DNA of 64,000 nt from CAWDPQ01 sp049642465 (GCA_049642465.1 JBAROV010000247.1:1-64000), one strand, 5' to 3'; counted from the first letter of the stretch, positions 47,769 to 57,034 are shown. A program made the numbers and translations. Notes: generated by a model not told the origin, from the sequence alone.

Positions 47769-49019
47769 CTAAAGAGTTACGACCTGGAGGTCGAGCACAT
47801 CTGCATTCTGGGTCTTGATACGGTCGCACAACCCGCGCGACGGTGCACCATCCAGGTTGATCCGGGCAACGGCCGCCTCCGCTCCTTCGAAGACGATGTT
47901 TTCCGTCTCCTGAACGTTCAGGTTGTCCCGGCGCAGATGATCGAACACATGGGCCAGCACGCCGGGTCGATCGCGGTGCCGTACGACCAGCATATGCGTC
48001 GCCGGAGTCCGAAGCGCCAGGTTGACGACGTTCGGAACGCGCCCCGTTTCTTTGTAGCTCCGAATGATACGAACCGTCTCGGCCGCGATGGCCTCCTGCG
48101 CCTGCTCGGTGGAGGCCCCGATATGGTGTGTGCCGTAGACGTTCGGCAGATGAACGATCGGATCGGCGAATTCGCCGGTTGCGCTGGTCGGCTCGGTTGC
48201 GAAGACGTCGAGTCCGACGCGGAGTCCCTTCTGGCGAATCGCATCGGTGAGCGCGCCCTGGTCGATGACCTCACCGCGTGCCGTGTTGATGAACATCGCA
48301 CCAGCCTTCAATCGTCCCAGCACCTGCGCGTTCACCACACCCTTCGTGTCTGGCGCAAGCGCGAGGTGGACGCTCAACACGTCCGCGCGCGCGGCAACGT
48401 CAGCGGGCGTCGGCTCGATCTCGATGCGGACCTGCCGGAAGGCCCCCTCGATTCGAGTCTCGCGGGCTTCCTCTTCCGTCATGGGCCGCCGCACACCGTC
48501 AAACCGTCGGCTCCAGACAACGACTGGCATCCCAAAGCCGGCTGCGCGGCGGATGACTTCCTGACCGATGTTGCCGATGCCGAGCAACCCGATGGTCCTT
48601 CCAAACACACCCCTGGCTTTGGAGTATTCCTGTTTGTTCCAGGTGCCGGCGCGCAGATCGTTGATGTTTTCCGGCAGACGTCGATCCAACGCCAAAATCA
48701 ATGCAAACGCCAGCTCCGCCACCGCAATGGCATTCTTACCAGGACAATTCGAGACATAGATGCCGCGGCGCGACGCACTCGCCACATCGATCGTGTTGTA
48801 ACCGGCGCCCGCACGCACGATGAGTCCGAGCCGCGCTCCATCGAGCATTGAAGAAGTGACCTTCGTCCCACGCACGACAAGCACGTCGGCTCCGGTATCT
48901 CGTATCGCGGCCAGCAACCCATCGTCCTTGACCTCGGGCTGGTAGACGACCTCACAGCCGGCGGCTTTCAAACCGTCGATTCCACTCTGCTCGAACTTGT
49001 CGGCAACGAGAACCTTCAA
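47769..49019 (-). CDS. serA: D-3-phosphoglycerate dehydrogenase
   Basis: 416 residues. NAD-dependent first step of serine synthesis from 3-phosphoglycerate. Substrate/NAD domains: VRAGAGYNTIDV, the GLLGIGNIGQEV Rossmann motif (about 145-155), MFINTARGEVID with the active-site Arg region, DVFATEPTS and GTHHIGAST with the catalytic His near 297. C-terminal ACT domain (about 340-416; MLVVRHRDRPGVLAHVFDHL), likely a serine-feedback or regulatory site. A charged insertion (about 180-205, RRPMTEEEARETRIEG) is absent from short family members. Upstream in the same strand lies the DUF1015 gene. Confidence 0.95.
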   Translation of the reverse strand: MKVLVADKFEQSGIDGLKAAGCEVVYQPEVKDDGLLAAIRDTGADVLVVRGTKVTSSMLDGARLGLIVRAGAGYNTIDVASASRRGIYVSNCPGKNAIAVAELAFALILALDRRLPENINDLRAGTWNKQEYSKARGVFGRTIGLLGIGNIGQEVIRRAAGFGMPVVVWSRRFDGVRRPMTEEEARETRIEGAFRQVRIEIEPTPADVAARADVLSVHLALAPDTKGVVNAQVLGRLKAGAMFINTARGEVIDQGALTDAIRQKGLRVGLDVFATEPTSATGEFADPIVHLPNVYGTHHIGASTEQAQEAIAAETVRIIRSYKETGRVPNVVNLALRTPATHMLVVRHRDRPGVLAHVFDHLRRDNLNVQETENIVFEGAEAAVARINLDGAPSRGLCDRIKTQNADVLDLQVVTL

Positions 49020-49092
49020 TCCCTAATCTCCAATCTCAGTCCCCCGCCTTCGCGCTCGGCGCGACCGCGCGGCAAGCCGGGCCCGAGCCGCG

Positions 49093-50313
49093 TTAAATCA
49101 GATGCACGAGCAATCCATCGCGGAGCTTCGGCTCGAACCATGTGGACTTCGGTGGCATGATGCCTCCGGCATCAGAGATAGCCATCAGGTCGTCAATCGT
49201 CACGGGGAACAACGAAAACGCGACCGCCGCCTTCCCGGTATCGACCGCTTGCTCGAGCGCCCTGGTTCCGCGCGCCCCCCCGATGAAATCGATCCTCTTG
49301 TCCGTTCGAACATCCCCGACGCTCAGGAGCTGTTCGAGCACGGCACGCTGCAGGAGCGCGACATCGAGACTGCTGCCGCGCGAGGCGTCTTCCGGCTGGG
49401 CGCGGGTGAGGTCGATCGAGTACCACTTGCCGCCGAGGTACATGCCGACTTCGCCTTTGCGGCCCGGCGTCGCGGAACCGTCGGTTACGGGAAGGCGATC
49501 GCGAAGCATCTTCAGAAACTGCGCGGCTGTTCGCCCGGCCAAATCCTTCACTGTGCGGTTGTACGGAAGTATCTTGACCTGATCGTCGGGAAAGGCGACC
49601 GCAATAAACGTCCCGACCTCCGGCGTCACGCCGGGCCGGCCCCGCATTTCGTCACGGGCGCGCGCGGCGCTCGCGGCGCGGTGGTGTCCGTCCGCTATGT
49701 ACAACGACGGGATGCGACCAAATGACGCGACGAGCGTTCTGGTGTCCTCTCCTTCTACGCGCCAGACGGTGTGCTGCACGCCATCCTCTGCCGTGAAATC
49801 GTCGAGGGGTTCGGTCGCGGTGACGCGACGAGTAACGGCGTCAACTTCCTGGACCGCACGGTAAACAAGAAAAACGATACCCGTCTGCGCCCGGAGCTCG
49901 ATGATGTGGCGCGTGCGATCGTCCTCCTTGTCGCGGCGCGTGCGTTCGTGCTTCTTGATGATGTCCCGCTCGTACTCGTCAACGGAGAAGCAACCGGCAA
50001 GTCCCGTCTGCTCATGCTGACCCAGCTTCAACCGGTAAAAGTAAAGTGACGGCGCATCTTCGACGACGAGCGGGGCCGTCTCACGGAGCTTCTGAAAATT
50101 TTCACGTGCACGCTGGTACACGCGCGCCGCGTACGGGTCGGCATCAGGGGGCAGATCGATCTCCGACCTGGTCACGCGCAGAAAACTGAATGGATTGTTC
50201 CGCGCAAGCTCGCGAGCTTCTTCGGTGGTGACGACGTCGTAAGGGACGGATGAGACGGCTGCCGCCCGTGCGGGAACAGGTCGCAAGGCCCGGAACGGAT
50301 GGATCGTCGCCAT
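49093..50313 (-). CDS. DUF1015 family protein
   Basis: 406 residues, the usual length for the DUF1015 (COG4198) family: it opens IHPFRALRPVPARAAAVSSVPYDVVTTEEA, then FLRVTRSEIDLPP, the LYFYRLKLG and GLAGCFSVDEYE stretch, KKHERTRRDKEDDRTRHI (a conserved basic/acidic motif), LYIADGHHRAASAARA with an HH motif, and FPDDQVKILPYNRTVKDL. Cytosolic; biochemical function not established to my knowledge. From memory the family often sits beside serA/serC, as here (serA starts 73 bases downstream), so a role in serine or phosphoserine metabolism is a reasonable guess. The HH and DDR residues are candidates for catalysis. Confidence 0.92.
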   Translation of the reverse strand: MATIHPFRALRPVPARAAAVSSVPYDVVTTEEARELARNNPFSFLRVTRSEIDLPPDADPYAARVYQRARENFQKLRETAPLVVEDAPSLYFYRLKLGQHEQTGLAGCFSVDEYERDIIKKHERTRRDKEDDRTRHIIELRAQTGIVFLVYRAVQEVDAVTRRVTATEPLDDFTAEDGVQHTVWRVEGEDTRTLVASFGRIPSLYIADGHHRAASAARARDEMRGRPGVTPEVGTFIAVAFPDDQVKILPYNRTVKDLAGRTAAQFLKMLRDRLPVTDGSATPGRKGEVGMYLGGKWYSIDLTRAQPEDASRGSSLDVALLQRAVLEQLLSVGDVRTDKRIDFIGGARGTRALEQAVDTGKAAVAFSLFPVTIDDLMAISDAGGIMPPKSTWFEPKLRDGLLVHLI

Positions 50314-50334
50314 CCGGTTATTTTAGTTGATGGA

Positions 50335-51624
50335 CTACTGAAGCGCCTTTAGAGCGTCTGGCTTCTGACGTGGCGCCTCCGCGAGGAGCGTCGCCGAAAT
50401 CTGCCGTAACAATCCGTCGCGGGCTCGTTGAAACGCCTGCAGGTAGGCCGGTGGGATCGGTTGTCCCGGCGGCTGTCGGCGCCGTTCTCTCACAGGATCG
50501 ACGAACACGCCGTTCCTTCGCAGACGAAAATCGAGATGAGGCCCCGTTGCCGTGCCCGTTGCTCCCACGCGGCCGATGAACTGCCCCTGATCCACGTGTG
50601 CGCCGGGCCGAATCCCGCTCGCGAACGATGAGAGGTGCAGATAGTAACTCTCGAAGCCACCAGCATGCCGCAGCCGAATCTGTTTGCCACCACCGCCTGC
50701 CCATCCGGCCGACACGACGGTTCCCGCAGCGACGGCGACGACGGCGGAGCCATATCGAGCGCCGTAGTCAACCCCCAGATGTGCTTGGCGCGTGTGGTGC
50801 ACGGGATGGATCCGGCTTCGCGAGAACCGAGAAGTAATTCGGGGCTCGAACTTCAGCGGCGACATCAGGAAGAAGCGTTTCAGCGATCGTCCGGTTTCGT
50901 CGTAGTAGCCGGATTTTCCAGTGGTTGGATCGGTCCAACGGAACGCTTGGTACTCTTTGCCGTCTGCGACGAATCTTGCGCCGATGATGTCTCCGTATCC
51001 GGCGAACTCCCCGGCCCGGCTGGCTTTCTCGAACAGCGCCTCGAAACCGTCGCCCGGTTGAAGCTCGCTGTCGAAATCTATCTGCCCGCTGAAAATTTCG
51101 GCGAGCGCCATGGCAAGCTCGACTCTCTCGCCGGTAGCGTCGGTCGCGGCAATCAGAGAAGGGCGTGAGGAATCGATCTCGCCGCGAATCGCGACAACCT
51201 CGATGTCCTTCTCAAATGGCAACACTTGCGCGTCGAGGATGTCCGGGCGGGAGCGGTCGAGGTTCACGATGCGCAAGAAGCGGTCGGTGTCGATCTCGTA
51301 GACGAACTCGCGCAACCAGCCGTCGAGCGAGCGCACCAGTCGATATGGCCGGTCCGCGCGAAGGTGTCTGGGGTTGAAGACCGCCGCAGCTGATTCAACT
51401 GCAGCGCTGATGAGTTCCGGGGCGAACTGATGTTCCCGGAGGAGGCTGTCGAGCGTCGCGTGCCGGGGGACACGCGACTCGATGACTTCGGTTTCCGGGG
51501 GAAGGATGACGTCGGCTCTGATGTTCAGCGCCTGGAGGGGACGTGGCGCATCAGGTTGACGCGCGCAACCAACCCCGAAAGCCAGCGACACGACCACTGC
51601 CGTTGCCGTCCCCAGCCTCAGCAT
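50335..51624 (-). CDS. M23-family zinc metallopeptidase lipoprotein
   Basis: 429 residues. Signal with lipobox FGVGC (Cys near 20). Residues 60-270 are an OapA/LysM-like and Csd3-type N-terminal region (HATLDSLLREHQFAPELISA, FVADGKEYQAFRWTDP). The LytM domain spans about 285-395: HLGVDYGARYGSAVVAVAAG provides the first His and Asp, and GPHLDFRLRRNG the HxD pair; the second-His block reads YYLHLSSF. Expected to cut peptide cross-bridges of peptidoglycan in the periplasm, like MepM/Csd3, which allows wall expansion. Catalytic residues look intact, so it is not a degenerate EnvC-type activator. Confidence 0.92.
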   Translation of the reverse strand: MLRLGTATAVVVSLAFGVGCARQPDAPRPLQALNIRADVILPPETEVIESRVPRHATLDSLLREHQFAPELISAAVESAAAVFNPRHLRADRPYRLVRSLDGWLREFVYEIDTDRFLRIVNLDRSRPDILDAQVLPFEKDIEVVAIRGEIDSSRPSLIAATDATGERVELAMALAEIFSGQIDFDSELQPGDGFEALFEKASRAGEFAGYGDIIGARFVADGKEYQAFRWTDPTTGKSGYYDETGRSLKRFFLMSPLKFEPRITSRFSRSRIHPVHHTRQAHLGVDYGARYGSAVVAVAAGTVVSAGWAGGGGKQIRLRHAGGFESYYLHLSSFASGIRPGAHVDQGQFIGRVGATGTATGPHLDFRLRRNGVFVDPVRERRRQPPGQPIPPAYLQAFQRARDGLLRQISATLLAEAPRQKPDALKALQ

Positions 51625-51714
51625 GAGCCCGGGGAGTTTAGCACGACCGTGTCGACTCCTTACCCAGGGAATCTGAACAGATGAGCTTTGACCGGGAACC
51701 TGCGAGCAGTTCTG

Positions 51715-53706
51715 TTAACGCAGCGCCATCACCCAGACACCCCAGGTTCCCGTTCGACCGCTATGGTAGGCGACGCGGCGACCGTCGGGAGACCACGTGT
51801 ATTCCTCTGCGGTGGGATCGGAAAGCACTTTGCGCATCGAGCCATCTTTCAATTCGAGCAACCAGCCGCCGTCGCGACGCACCTGAAAGATGACCCGGTT
51901 GCCGTCCGGTGATACGGCGGGCGTACGTAACAGGCGTCCGGGTTTAGGCGAGGGAAAGACCCTCTCGGCACGGGTTTCGAGATCGAGAATCACGAGCCGG
52001 TCCTCGAGGCTGTAAGCCATGCGCTTCCCGTCTGGAAACCAGGAGCCCCCCCACGGCTGACCCACGCGATGATTCGTGAGTCGTCGGAAGGTGCCGGTCG
52101 TCAGATCCGTCGTCCAGAGGTTCCAGACCTTTGGATGCTCCGGCTCGGCGCGCACGAATGCGAGGGTCTGGCCATCCGGCGACCAGCTCGGAACGGCCGC
52201 AAACCCGTCTGCGGAGACGCGGCGTACGTGTCTGCCGTTTGCGTCTGCGACATAGACCGCACGTTCGCCATCACGATCCGAATCGAAGGCGATGCGTGTG
52301 CCGTCGGGCGACGGGCGCACGTGGAAATTACTCGCGGAATCATCGACGATTCTGGTGATCCTGAGGACCGCGCCGCCGCTGTCGGTGTCGGCACGCATGA
52401 GCGCGCTCGGACCGTTCGCGTCGGTGTGATAGAACATCGCACTCCCGACGGACGAGAATGCCGGTGAATACGAAACCTCGCTCGTGGTCAACCCCTGTGC
52501 GCGGTGAGCGTCCGTGACGATTTGACGAGTCGCCGGTTTCATTCCTGTCAGATTTGCTGCCGGCACAAGGCGCTCTGCTTCAGATGAGGCGCGTTCCGGC
52601 GTGGCCGGAGGAGACACAGTCCTGGATTCGGCTGGAGACGCCGGTGCATCCGTCCGACTCGTCAGTGCCGAAGGCTGGGCGCGATTGCCTTTCAGCGCGG
52701 CGCGATACCAGAGCGCCGGAGCGACGGCCAATGCGATGAGCGCAGGGATGGCAAGCGCGGCGAGGACTCGGGTCCGTCGGGACGGTCTTGGACGATGCGA
52801 GACGACCGGCCGAGCCGGCGTCAGCCACGTCACATTCGAATACTCTGAGAGATCCGGACCCGGTTGGACATCGGCGATCACGGGCGCAGGGACGAGTTCG
52901 TCGGCCCGCGGCTGTTCGTCGAGCATCGGCCAGACGGCGTTGACCACAACCTGTTCGTCGAGTCCCGCGGCACGCGCGTAACGAATGAGCTGCGTGCGCC
53001 CGTAGTGCCCGGTTGGCCAGTGACGCAGATAACCCCACTCGAGCTCGCGCAAGAGGGAGACCGGAATCCGACTACGTTCGCCGATCTGCCCCAGAGTGAG
53101 CCCGGTAGCGCGTCGAGCGCGCCGCACGTCGGAGATCGTCAGCTCGGTATCGCCTGGCGCAACGGCCGGAGCGAACGATTCCAGTACGCGTTCCGTCCTC
53201 GATAGTTCATCCTCAGTCAACGCTCCCGGTATTTCGTCAGCCGACAAGCCATCCGGCTGTTCAGCCGCGACAGATTCCGCCCAGCTCGACACGAGCTGCC
53301 GAACCACCGCGGCGGCGTCCGGCGCAGCGAAACGCGTCAGTGCTTCCGCGAAGGCGTTGAGGGTGTCGTACGGCGGCAGATCGACGGTGCCCAATGCACG
53401 AGCGATGACGAGACGCAGCGCCCCGGGCGCGCGAAACTCCGGAGGCGCATCGAACCCGGGGAGAAGTGTGTCCAGCAGTTGTGCCGCCCGAGCGACGGAT
53501 CTGCCCCCCGCGGCCACGGGGCCTTCGATGAATACCGCGCCGGACGGCGCCAGCCGAATGACATGCGCGGAGGGGACGCCGGGCGCCAGATCTCGCGCGA
53601 CTTGCAGCGCGAGTTCGCGAACAATCGTGACGGCTTCAAATGGTCGCAACCGGATGCCCGCTGCGGCCAGATCAGCTAGAGAAACGGGAGCATCAGTTCT
53701 CGACAT
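51715..53706 (-). CDS. Pseudokinase lobe + RodZ-like HTH + TM + TolB-type beta-propeller fusion
   Basis: 663 residues from ATG 53706. Residues about 8-150 look like the C-lobe of a protein kinase with the catalytic loop eroded: LRPFEAVTIVRELALQVA, PSAHVIRLAPSGAVFIEG in place of HRD/DFG, AQLLDTLLPG and ARALGTVDLPPYDTLNAFA. A RodZ/HTH_25-like domain follows (about 190-260; GLTLGQIGERSRIPVSLLRE and GHYGRTQLIRYARAAGL), then a TM (about 312-333, VLAALAIPALIALAVAPAL) and five PD40 repeats with SPDGxxxAF (about 430-660). Probably links a cytoplasmic cue to an extracytoplasmic propeller. Function unknown; no close family recognised. Confidence 0.72.
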   Translation of the reverse strand: MSRTDAPVSLADLAAAGIRLRPFEAVTIVRELALQVARDLAPGVPSAHVIRLAPSGAVFIEGPVAAGGRSVARAAQLLDTLLPGFDAPPEFRAPGALRLVIARALGTVDLPPYDTLNAFAEALTRFAAPDAAAVVRQLVSSWAESVAAEQPDGLSADEIPGALTEDELSRTERVLESFAPAVAPGDTELTISDVRRARRATGLTLGQIGERSRIPVSLLRELEWGYLRHWPTGHYGRTQLIRYARAAGLDEQVVVNAVWPMLDEQPRADELVPAPVIADVQPGPDLSEYSNVTWLTPARPVVSHRPRPSRRTRVLAALAIPALIALAVAPALWYRAALKGNRAQPSALTSRTDAPASPAESRTVSPPATPERASSEAERLVPAANLTGMKPATRQIVTDAHRAQGLTTSEVSYSPAFSSVGSAMFYHTDANGPSALMRADTDSGGAVLRITRIVDDSASNFHVRPSPDGTRIAFDSDRDGERAVYVADANGRHVRRVSADGFAAVPSWSPDGQTLAFVRAEPEHPKVWNLWTTDLTTGTFRRLTNHRVGQPWGGSWFPDGKRMAYSLEDRLVILDLETRAERVFPSPKPGRLLRTPAVSPDGNRVIFQVRRDGGWLLELKDGSMRKVLSDPTAEEYTWSPDGRRVAYHSGRTGTWGVWVMALR

Positions 53707-53865
53707 CTTGCTCCGCACTCCTTTGCCACTTCCCTGCCAGTTGCGGACGCGGACACACGTCGAGGAAAATCCCGTAACTATTCGCAGGATTACGAACTGA
53801 TGAGCGTTGTGGAGGTCAGCGGGTCTACTAACTTACACAGCCGGACAATATGACTGTGGAGTTGG

Positions 53866-54756
53866 TTACCTCTTGCTCACGGTAATCTGAACCATCTTGC
53901 GGAATTTCACGGGGCGGCCACCGACGGTCGCGGGTAGATACTTCCAGTCGCGTGCGGCCGCCATGAGCTGTGCGTCGTAGATCGGATGAACGGACATGCG
54001 CAGCATGACCGTCACCACACGCCCCTGTTCGTCGATGATGAGCTCGAGGAGGCCGCGATCGCGCGCTTGCGACGTGATCGTGTTCGGCACTCGCGGCACT
54101 TCCTGTTTGATCGGCACGGCTACCGAGACGCCTTCGTCTTCAGCGACGTAGACGCGACCGGGGGTTGGAAGGATCGCGGGCGTCGGGGCTGCCGGCTGCG
54201 GCGCTGCGGGTTTCGGATCCGGCGGTGGCGCGGCCGCGCGAGCACTGAGATCCAGAAAACCGGCGACGAGCACGCGCAGATCAGGAAGACGGCCGCCCAT
54301 CTGTGGATCGTCCAGCAGAGACATCACCTGCTGAAATTGCTGCTCGGCGAGCGCGTACTCCTTTCGATCGAAGCTGGCTTTTGCCTCGCCATAACGCGAA
54401 GACACGATATCGGGCAGCAGACGCTGCCGCACTTCCGTGAATGCGGCGCGAACGCGCGGTGACGCCTCGGCTTCGCTCGGCTGATACAGCGGATCGGCTG
54501 TCACGACCGCCGCGATTGCGCCTTCGGCCTCCGTTCCACGACCGAGAGCCAGGAGACACAGGGATCGATATTGTTCGACGGACTTGCGGTCGGTCGATTC
54601 GGCAGGACGCATCGCGTTGAGGACGGCAAGCGCCTCGTCATATCGAGCGGACGCATACAGATCGCGTGCGGCCGCCAGCGGATTCGAATCCGACTGCGCG
54701 GCTGCGGGGGCGGCCATCACGACCACGATCGCCAGCGCTGCAGAGATTCGTTGCAT
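53866..54756 (-). CDS. Exported TPR protein with a TonB-like C-terminal domain
   Basis: 296 residues from ATG 54756, preceded by GAAAGG. Signal peptide 1-21 (AALAIVVVMAAPAAAQ) rather than the N-terminal anchor of TonB. Residues 30-170 form TPR-like pairs (AARDLYASARYDEALAVLNA, YGEAKASFDRKEYALAEQQF), then a Pro/Ala linker (about 175-205) and a TonB_C-type domain (about 215-296; ITSQARDRGLLELIIDEQGR, AQLMAAARDWKYLPATVGGR). Being fully exported it cannot couple to ExbBD directly; more likely a periplasmic partner. It follows the PEGA gene by 71 bases. Confidence 0.75.
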   Translation of the reverse strand: MQRISAALAIVVVMAAPAAAQSDSNPLAAARDLYASARYDEALAVLNAMRPAESTDRKSVEQYRSLCLLALGRGTEAEGAIAAVVTADPLYQPSEAEASPRVRAAFTEVRQRLLPDIVSSRYGEAKASFDRKEYALAEQQFQQVMSLLDDPQMGGRLPDLRVLVAGFLDLSARAAAPPPDPKPAAPQPAAPTPAILPTPGRVYVAEDEGVSVAVPIKQEVPRVPNTITSQARDRGLLELIIDEQGRVVTVMLRMSVHPIYDAQLMAAARDWKYLPATVGGRPVKFRKMVQITVSKR

Positions 54757-54827
54757 CGCAACACCTTTCGCTGTGAGCTTCCAGCTACCCGCTGCCCGGC
54801 TCCGGCTTTCTGGATTCGAGTCGGTTC

Positions 54828-56990
54828 TCATTTCATGTCCACGCTGAGGCGGACGGGCGCCGAGAGCGTGACCGAGATGGCGTGGCGCTTCTCGCCGAAT
54901 TGCGGATGCTTGAAGACGACCTCGTGCGGACCAATAGGGACGTTGAGGTTCCCAATCGGCGTTTCGCCGACGCGGTGGCCGTCAATCCAGACTTCGGCCC
55001 ACGGCATGGCGTTGAGGTTCACCGAGCCGTTCGGCAGATCCAGCGTGAGCGGGGCAACCTTCCCCGGCGGCACCTGCACCGATCGTGTCGCTCGGTACGC
55101 CAATGCTTCGTTCACCAATTCGAGATCGTGCCGCCCGGCGGCCATCATGATGCGATCGGTATCCGTCGTCCCGAGCAGACGGCCCTGTTCACGAATCTCG
55201 ACGGTGAACGGCGCTCGAACGGCAAGCCAACCCGACACCGGGCCGCTTGCCGGAGCCGCTCCAATCGGTGCGACCAGCGAGGCAGTGGCGCCCGCTTGAA
55301 TCGTGACGACGTGCCGCGCGGAACCCAGGTCGTTCTGCAGGATGATCTCGTGATCGCCGGGCGTGAGATCGCCGACGGTCAGCGGCGTGACGCCCTTGGG
55401 CACTCCATCAATCGAGATCTTCGCGCCCGGGGGGTCGGACTGCACCTGCAACCGACCGGTGGTGGGCGTGTCGGCGAATTCGAGGTATTGCGAGACTTGC
55501 GCGCCTGCCGCGACCTGGAGCGGGATCACGCGCGGTACACCGCGTCCACGAAGCTCGAGGATGTGCGAACCGGCCTCGACGGACAACCGCGCCGGGGTCA
55601 TGCCGCGATCGATTCCGTCGACGAATACCTGCACCCCGGCCGGATTCGACTGCACGATGAGCGTTCCGGTCGTGGCCGTCGCCTCTGACCCTGCTGACGC
55701 GCCGAAATAGAGGTACGCGTACGCCCCGCCGCCGATGAGCGCCAGGAGACCGACCGTGAGCGCGGCGATTCGGACGAACGAACCACCACGCGTTCTGCGT
55801 TTTGGCTCTGGCTCGAACGGGTCCGACCGCACGCTGAACGGCGCGTCGGGGTTGAAGAGCGGTTTTGGCAACGACGAGGACAGCACCTCGAGTTCTTTCT
55901 GCGGAATGAGGTCCGTGAGGTCCTTCGTCCCGGGCGCGGACGCCGCCGCGGCTGCCGGCGTGGCCTGCTGCCGCGCGTGCGGCGCCGCTGGCGCCGGCGA
56001 TGCTGCAGGTTTCTGTGCTGCCGCAGCCTTCACCGGTGCAGGAGCCGGTGCGCTCGCCGCGGAAACTTCAGTCGGCACGGGTGCCTCGAGCAGCGCCGCG
56101 ACGTAGCGCGACAGGAACGTTTCGAGCGCGACTGGCGCGGCCACGTACACCGAATCGTCCGCGATGACTTCTTCGAGCGCCGCCATCGCTTCTGGCGCTG
56201 AGGCGAACGCCCTGCGGGTATCGAGCTGGAGCGCGCGAGCGAGCCAGGCGCGAAGCGGTGTGGAGAGCGGCTGCTCGTCGCCGAGCGGCGAGCGCTCTCG
56301 CGCTTCGCTCAGAAGTCCCGGAATGCCGTTCGGAAACTCCGTGGCGCCAATTGGACGTCCCAGCACCAGCGCCAGGGCGACCAGGCCGACTCCGGTGACG
56401 TCGGCGCGGTGATCGAATCTCGCGACGCCAGCGGCCGGAGGCATCGCGATGCGGAACTCCTGCCACAGACGTTCACGGCCGAATTGCAGCTGTTCGATCG
56501 CCGCCGCCAGCACGTGTTCGACAATCACCAGCCGCGTGTGCGGCGTGACGATGATGCGTTCCGGCGCGATGAGGCCGTGCGCGGCGTCACGCGCGTTCTC
56601 GTGCAGCATCGCCACAGCCGGCACGAGTTGGCGAATCAAGCAGATCGCCGCGTTGATATCGAGCTGCAGCCGTTTTTGCTGCGCGACGCGCAGAATGTCC
56701 GAGAGGCGCGTGCCTTCGACGTGGTCGGAGACAATCGCGAGGCCCGCGGTCTGCTGAACGCGGTCGATGCGGCGCACGCGCGCATAGTAGGCGTGGCGAA
56801 AATTTGCGAGACGCGCCGCACGTTCGCGCAACGCGAACTCGAAAGACGGAACTGCCGTCAGGGCCGGACGCAGGCGAAGAATCTGCAACAGCTCGCCGGT
56901 CGCACCATCTGCGGCAACCACGCGGTCGCCAAGTCCATCGGAAAACAGGGGGGCTTCGTGGCGATCGGTCGGCTGGGGTACGAGGCTCAT
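54828..56990 (-). CDS. Pseudokinase with TM and C-terminal PEGA repeats
   Basis: 720 residues from ATG 56990. Residues 10-280 have kinase-fold spacing (VSDHVEGTRLSDILRVAQQK hinge-like, AVAMLHENARDAAHGLIAPE where HRDxKPxN is expected, VIVEHV in place of DFG, ADVTGVGLVALALVLGRPI for helix F, ALQLDTRRAFASAPEAMAAL) but lack the catalytic Asp residues. A Pro/Ala linker and TM (about 407-430, IAALTVGLLALIGGGAYAYL) follow, then four PEGA-like repeats: GVQVFVDGIDRGMTPARL, GAKISIDGVPKGVTPL, a divergent middle one, and WAEVWIDGHRVGETPI. PEGA domains sit outside the membrane and bind surface or wall components. Sigma-54-like site upstream at 57020-57034. Confidence 0.78.
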   Translation of the reverse strand: MSLVPQPTDRHEAPLFSDGLGDRVVAADGATGELLQILRLRPALTAVPSFEFALRERAARLANFRHAYYARVRRIDRVQQTAGLAIVSDHVEGTRLSDILRVAQQKRLQLDINAAICLIRQLVPAVAMLHENARDAAHGLIAPERIIVTPHTRLVIVEHVLAAAIEQLQFGRERLWQEFRIAMPPAAGVARFDHRADVTGVGLVALALVLGRPIGATEFPNGIPGLLSEARERSPLGDEQPLSTPLRAWLARALQLDTRRAFASAPEAMAALEEVIADDSVYVAAPVALETFLSRYVAALLEAPVPTEVSAASAPAPAPVKAAAAQKPAASPAPAAPHARQQATPAAAAASAPGTKDLTDLIPQKELEVLSSSLPKPLFNPDAPFSVRSDPFEPEPKRRTRGGSFVRIAALTVGLLALIGGGAYAYLYFGASAGSEATATTGTLIVQSNPAGVQVFVDGIDRGMTPARLSVEAGSHILELRGRGVPRVIPLQVAAGAQVSQYLEFADTPTTGRLQVQSDPPGAKISIDGVPKGVTPLTVGDLTPGDHEIILQNDLGSARHVVTIQAGATASLVAPIGAAPASGPVSGWLAVRAPFTVEIREQGRLLGTTDTDRIMMAAGRHDLELVNEALAYRATRSVQVPPGKVAPLTLDLPNGSVNLNAMPWAEVWIDGHRVGETPIGNLNVPIGPHEVVFKHPQFGEKRHAISVTLSAPVRLSVDMK

Positions 56991-57019
56991 TTGATTAGTA
57001 CGCTCCGCCCGCGCGGAGT

Positions 57020-57034
57020 GCAACCGCCAGACCA
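57020..57034 (-). promoter_or_regulatory. Possible sigma-54 promoter before the PEGA pseudokinase
   Basis: Minus strand TGGTCTGGCGGTTGC: GG-N10-GC spacing and TTGC kept, -24 half matches TGG only. Start would be near 57008, 18 bases before the ATG at 56990. Confidence 0.3.
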
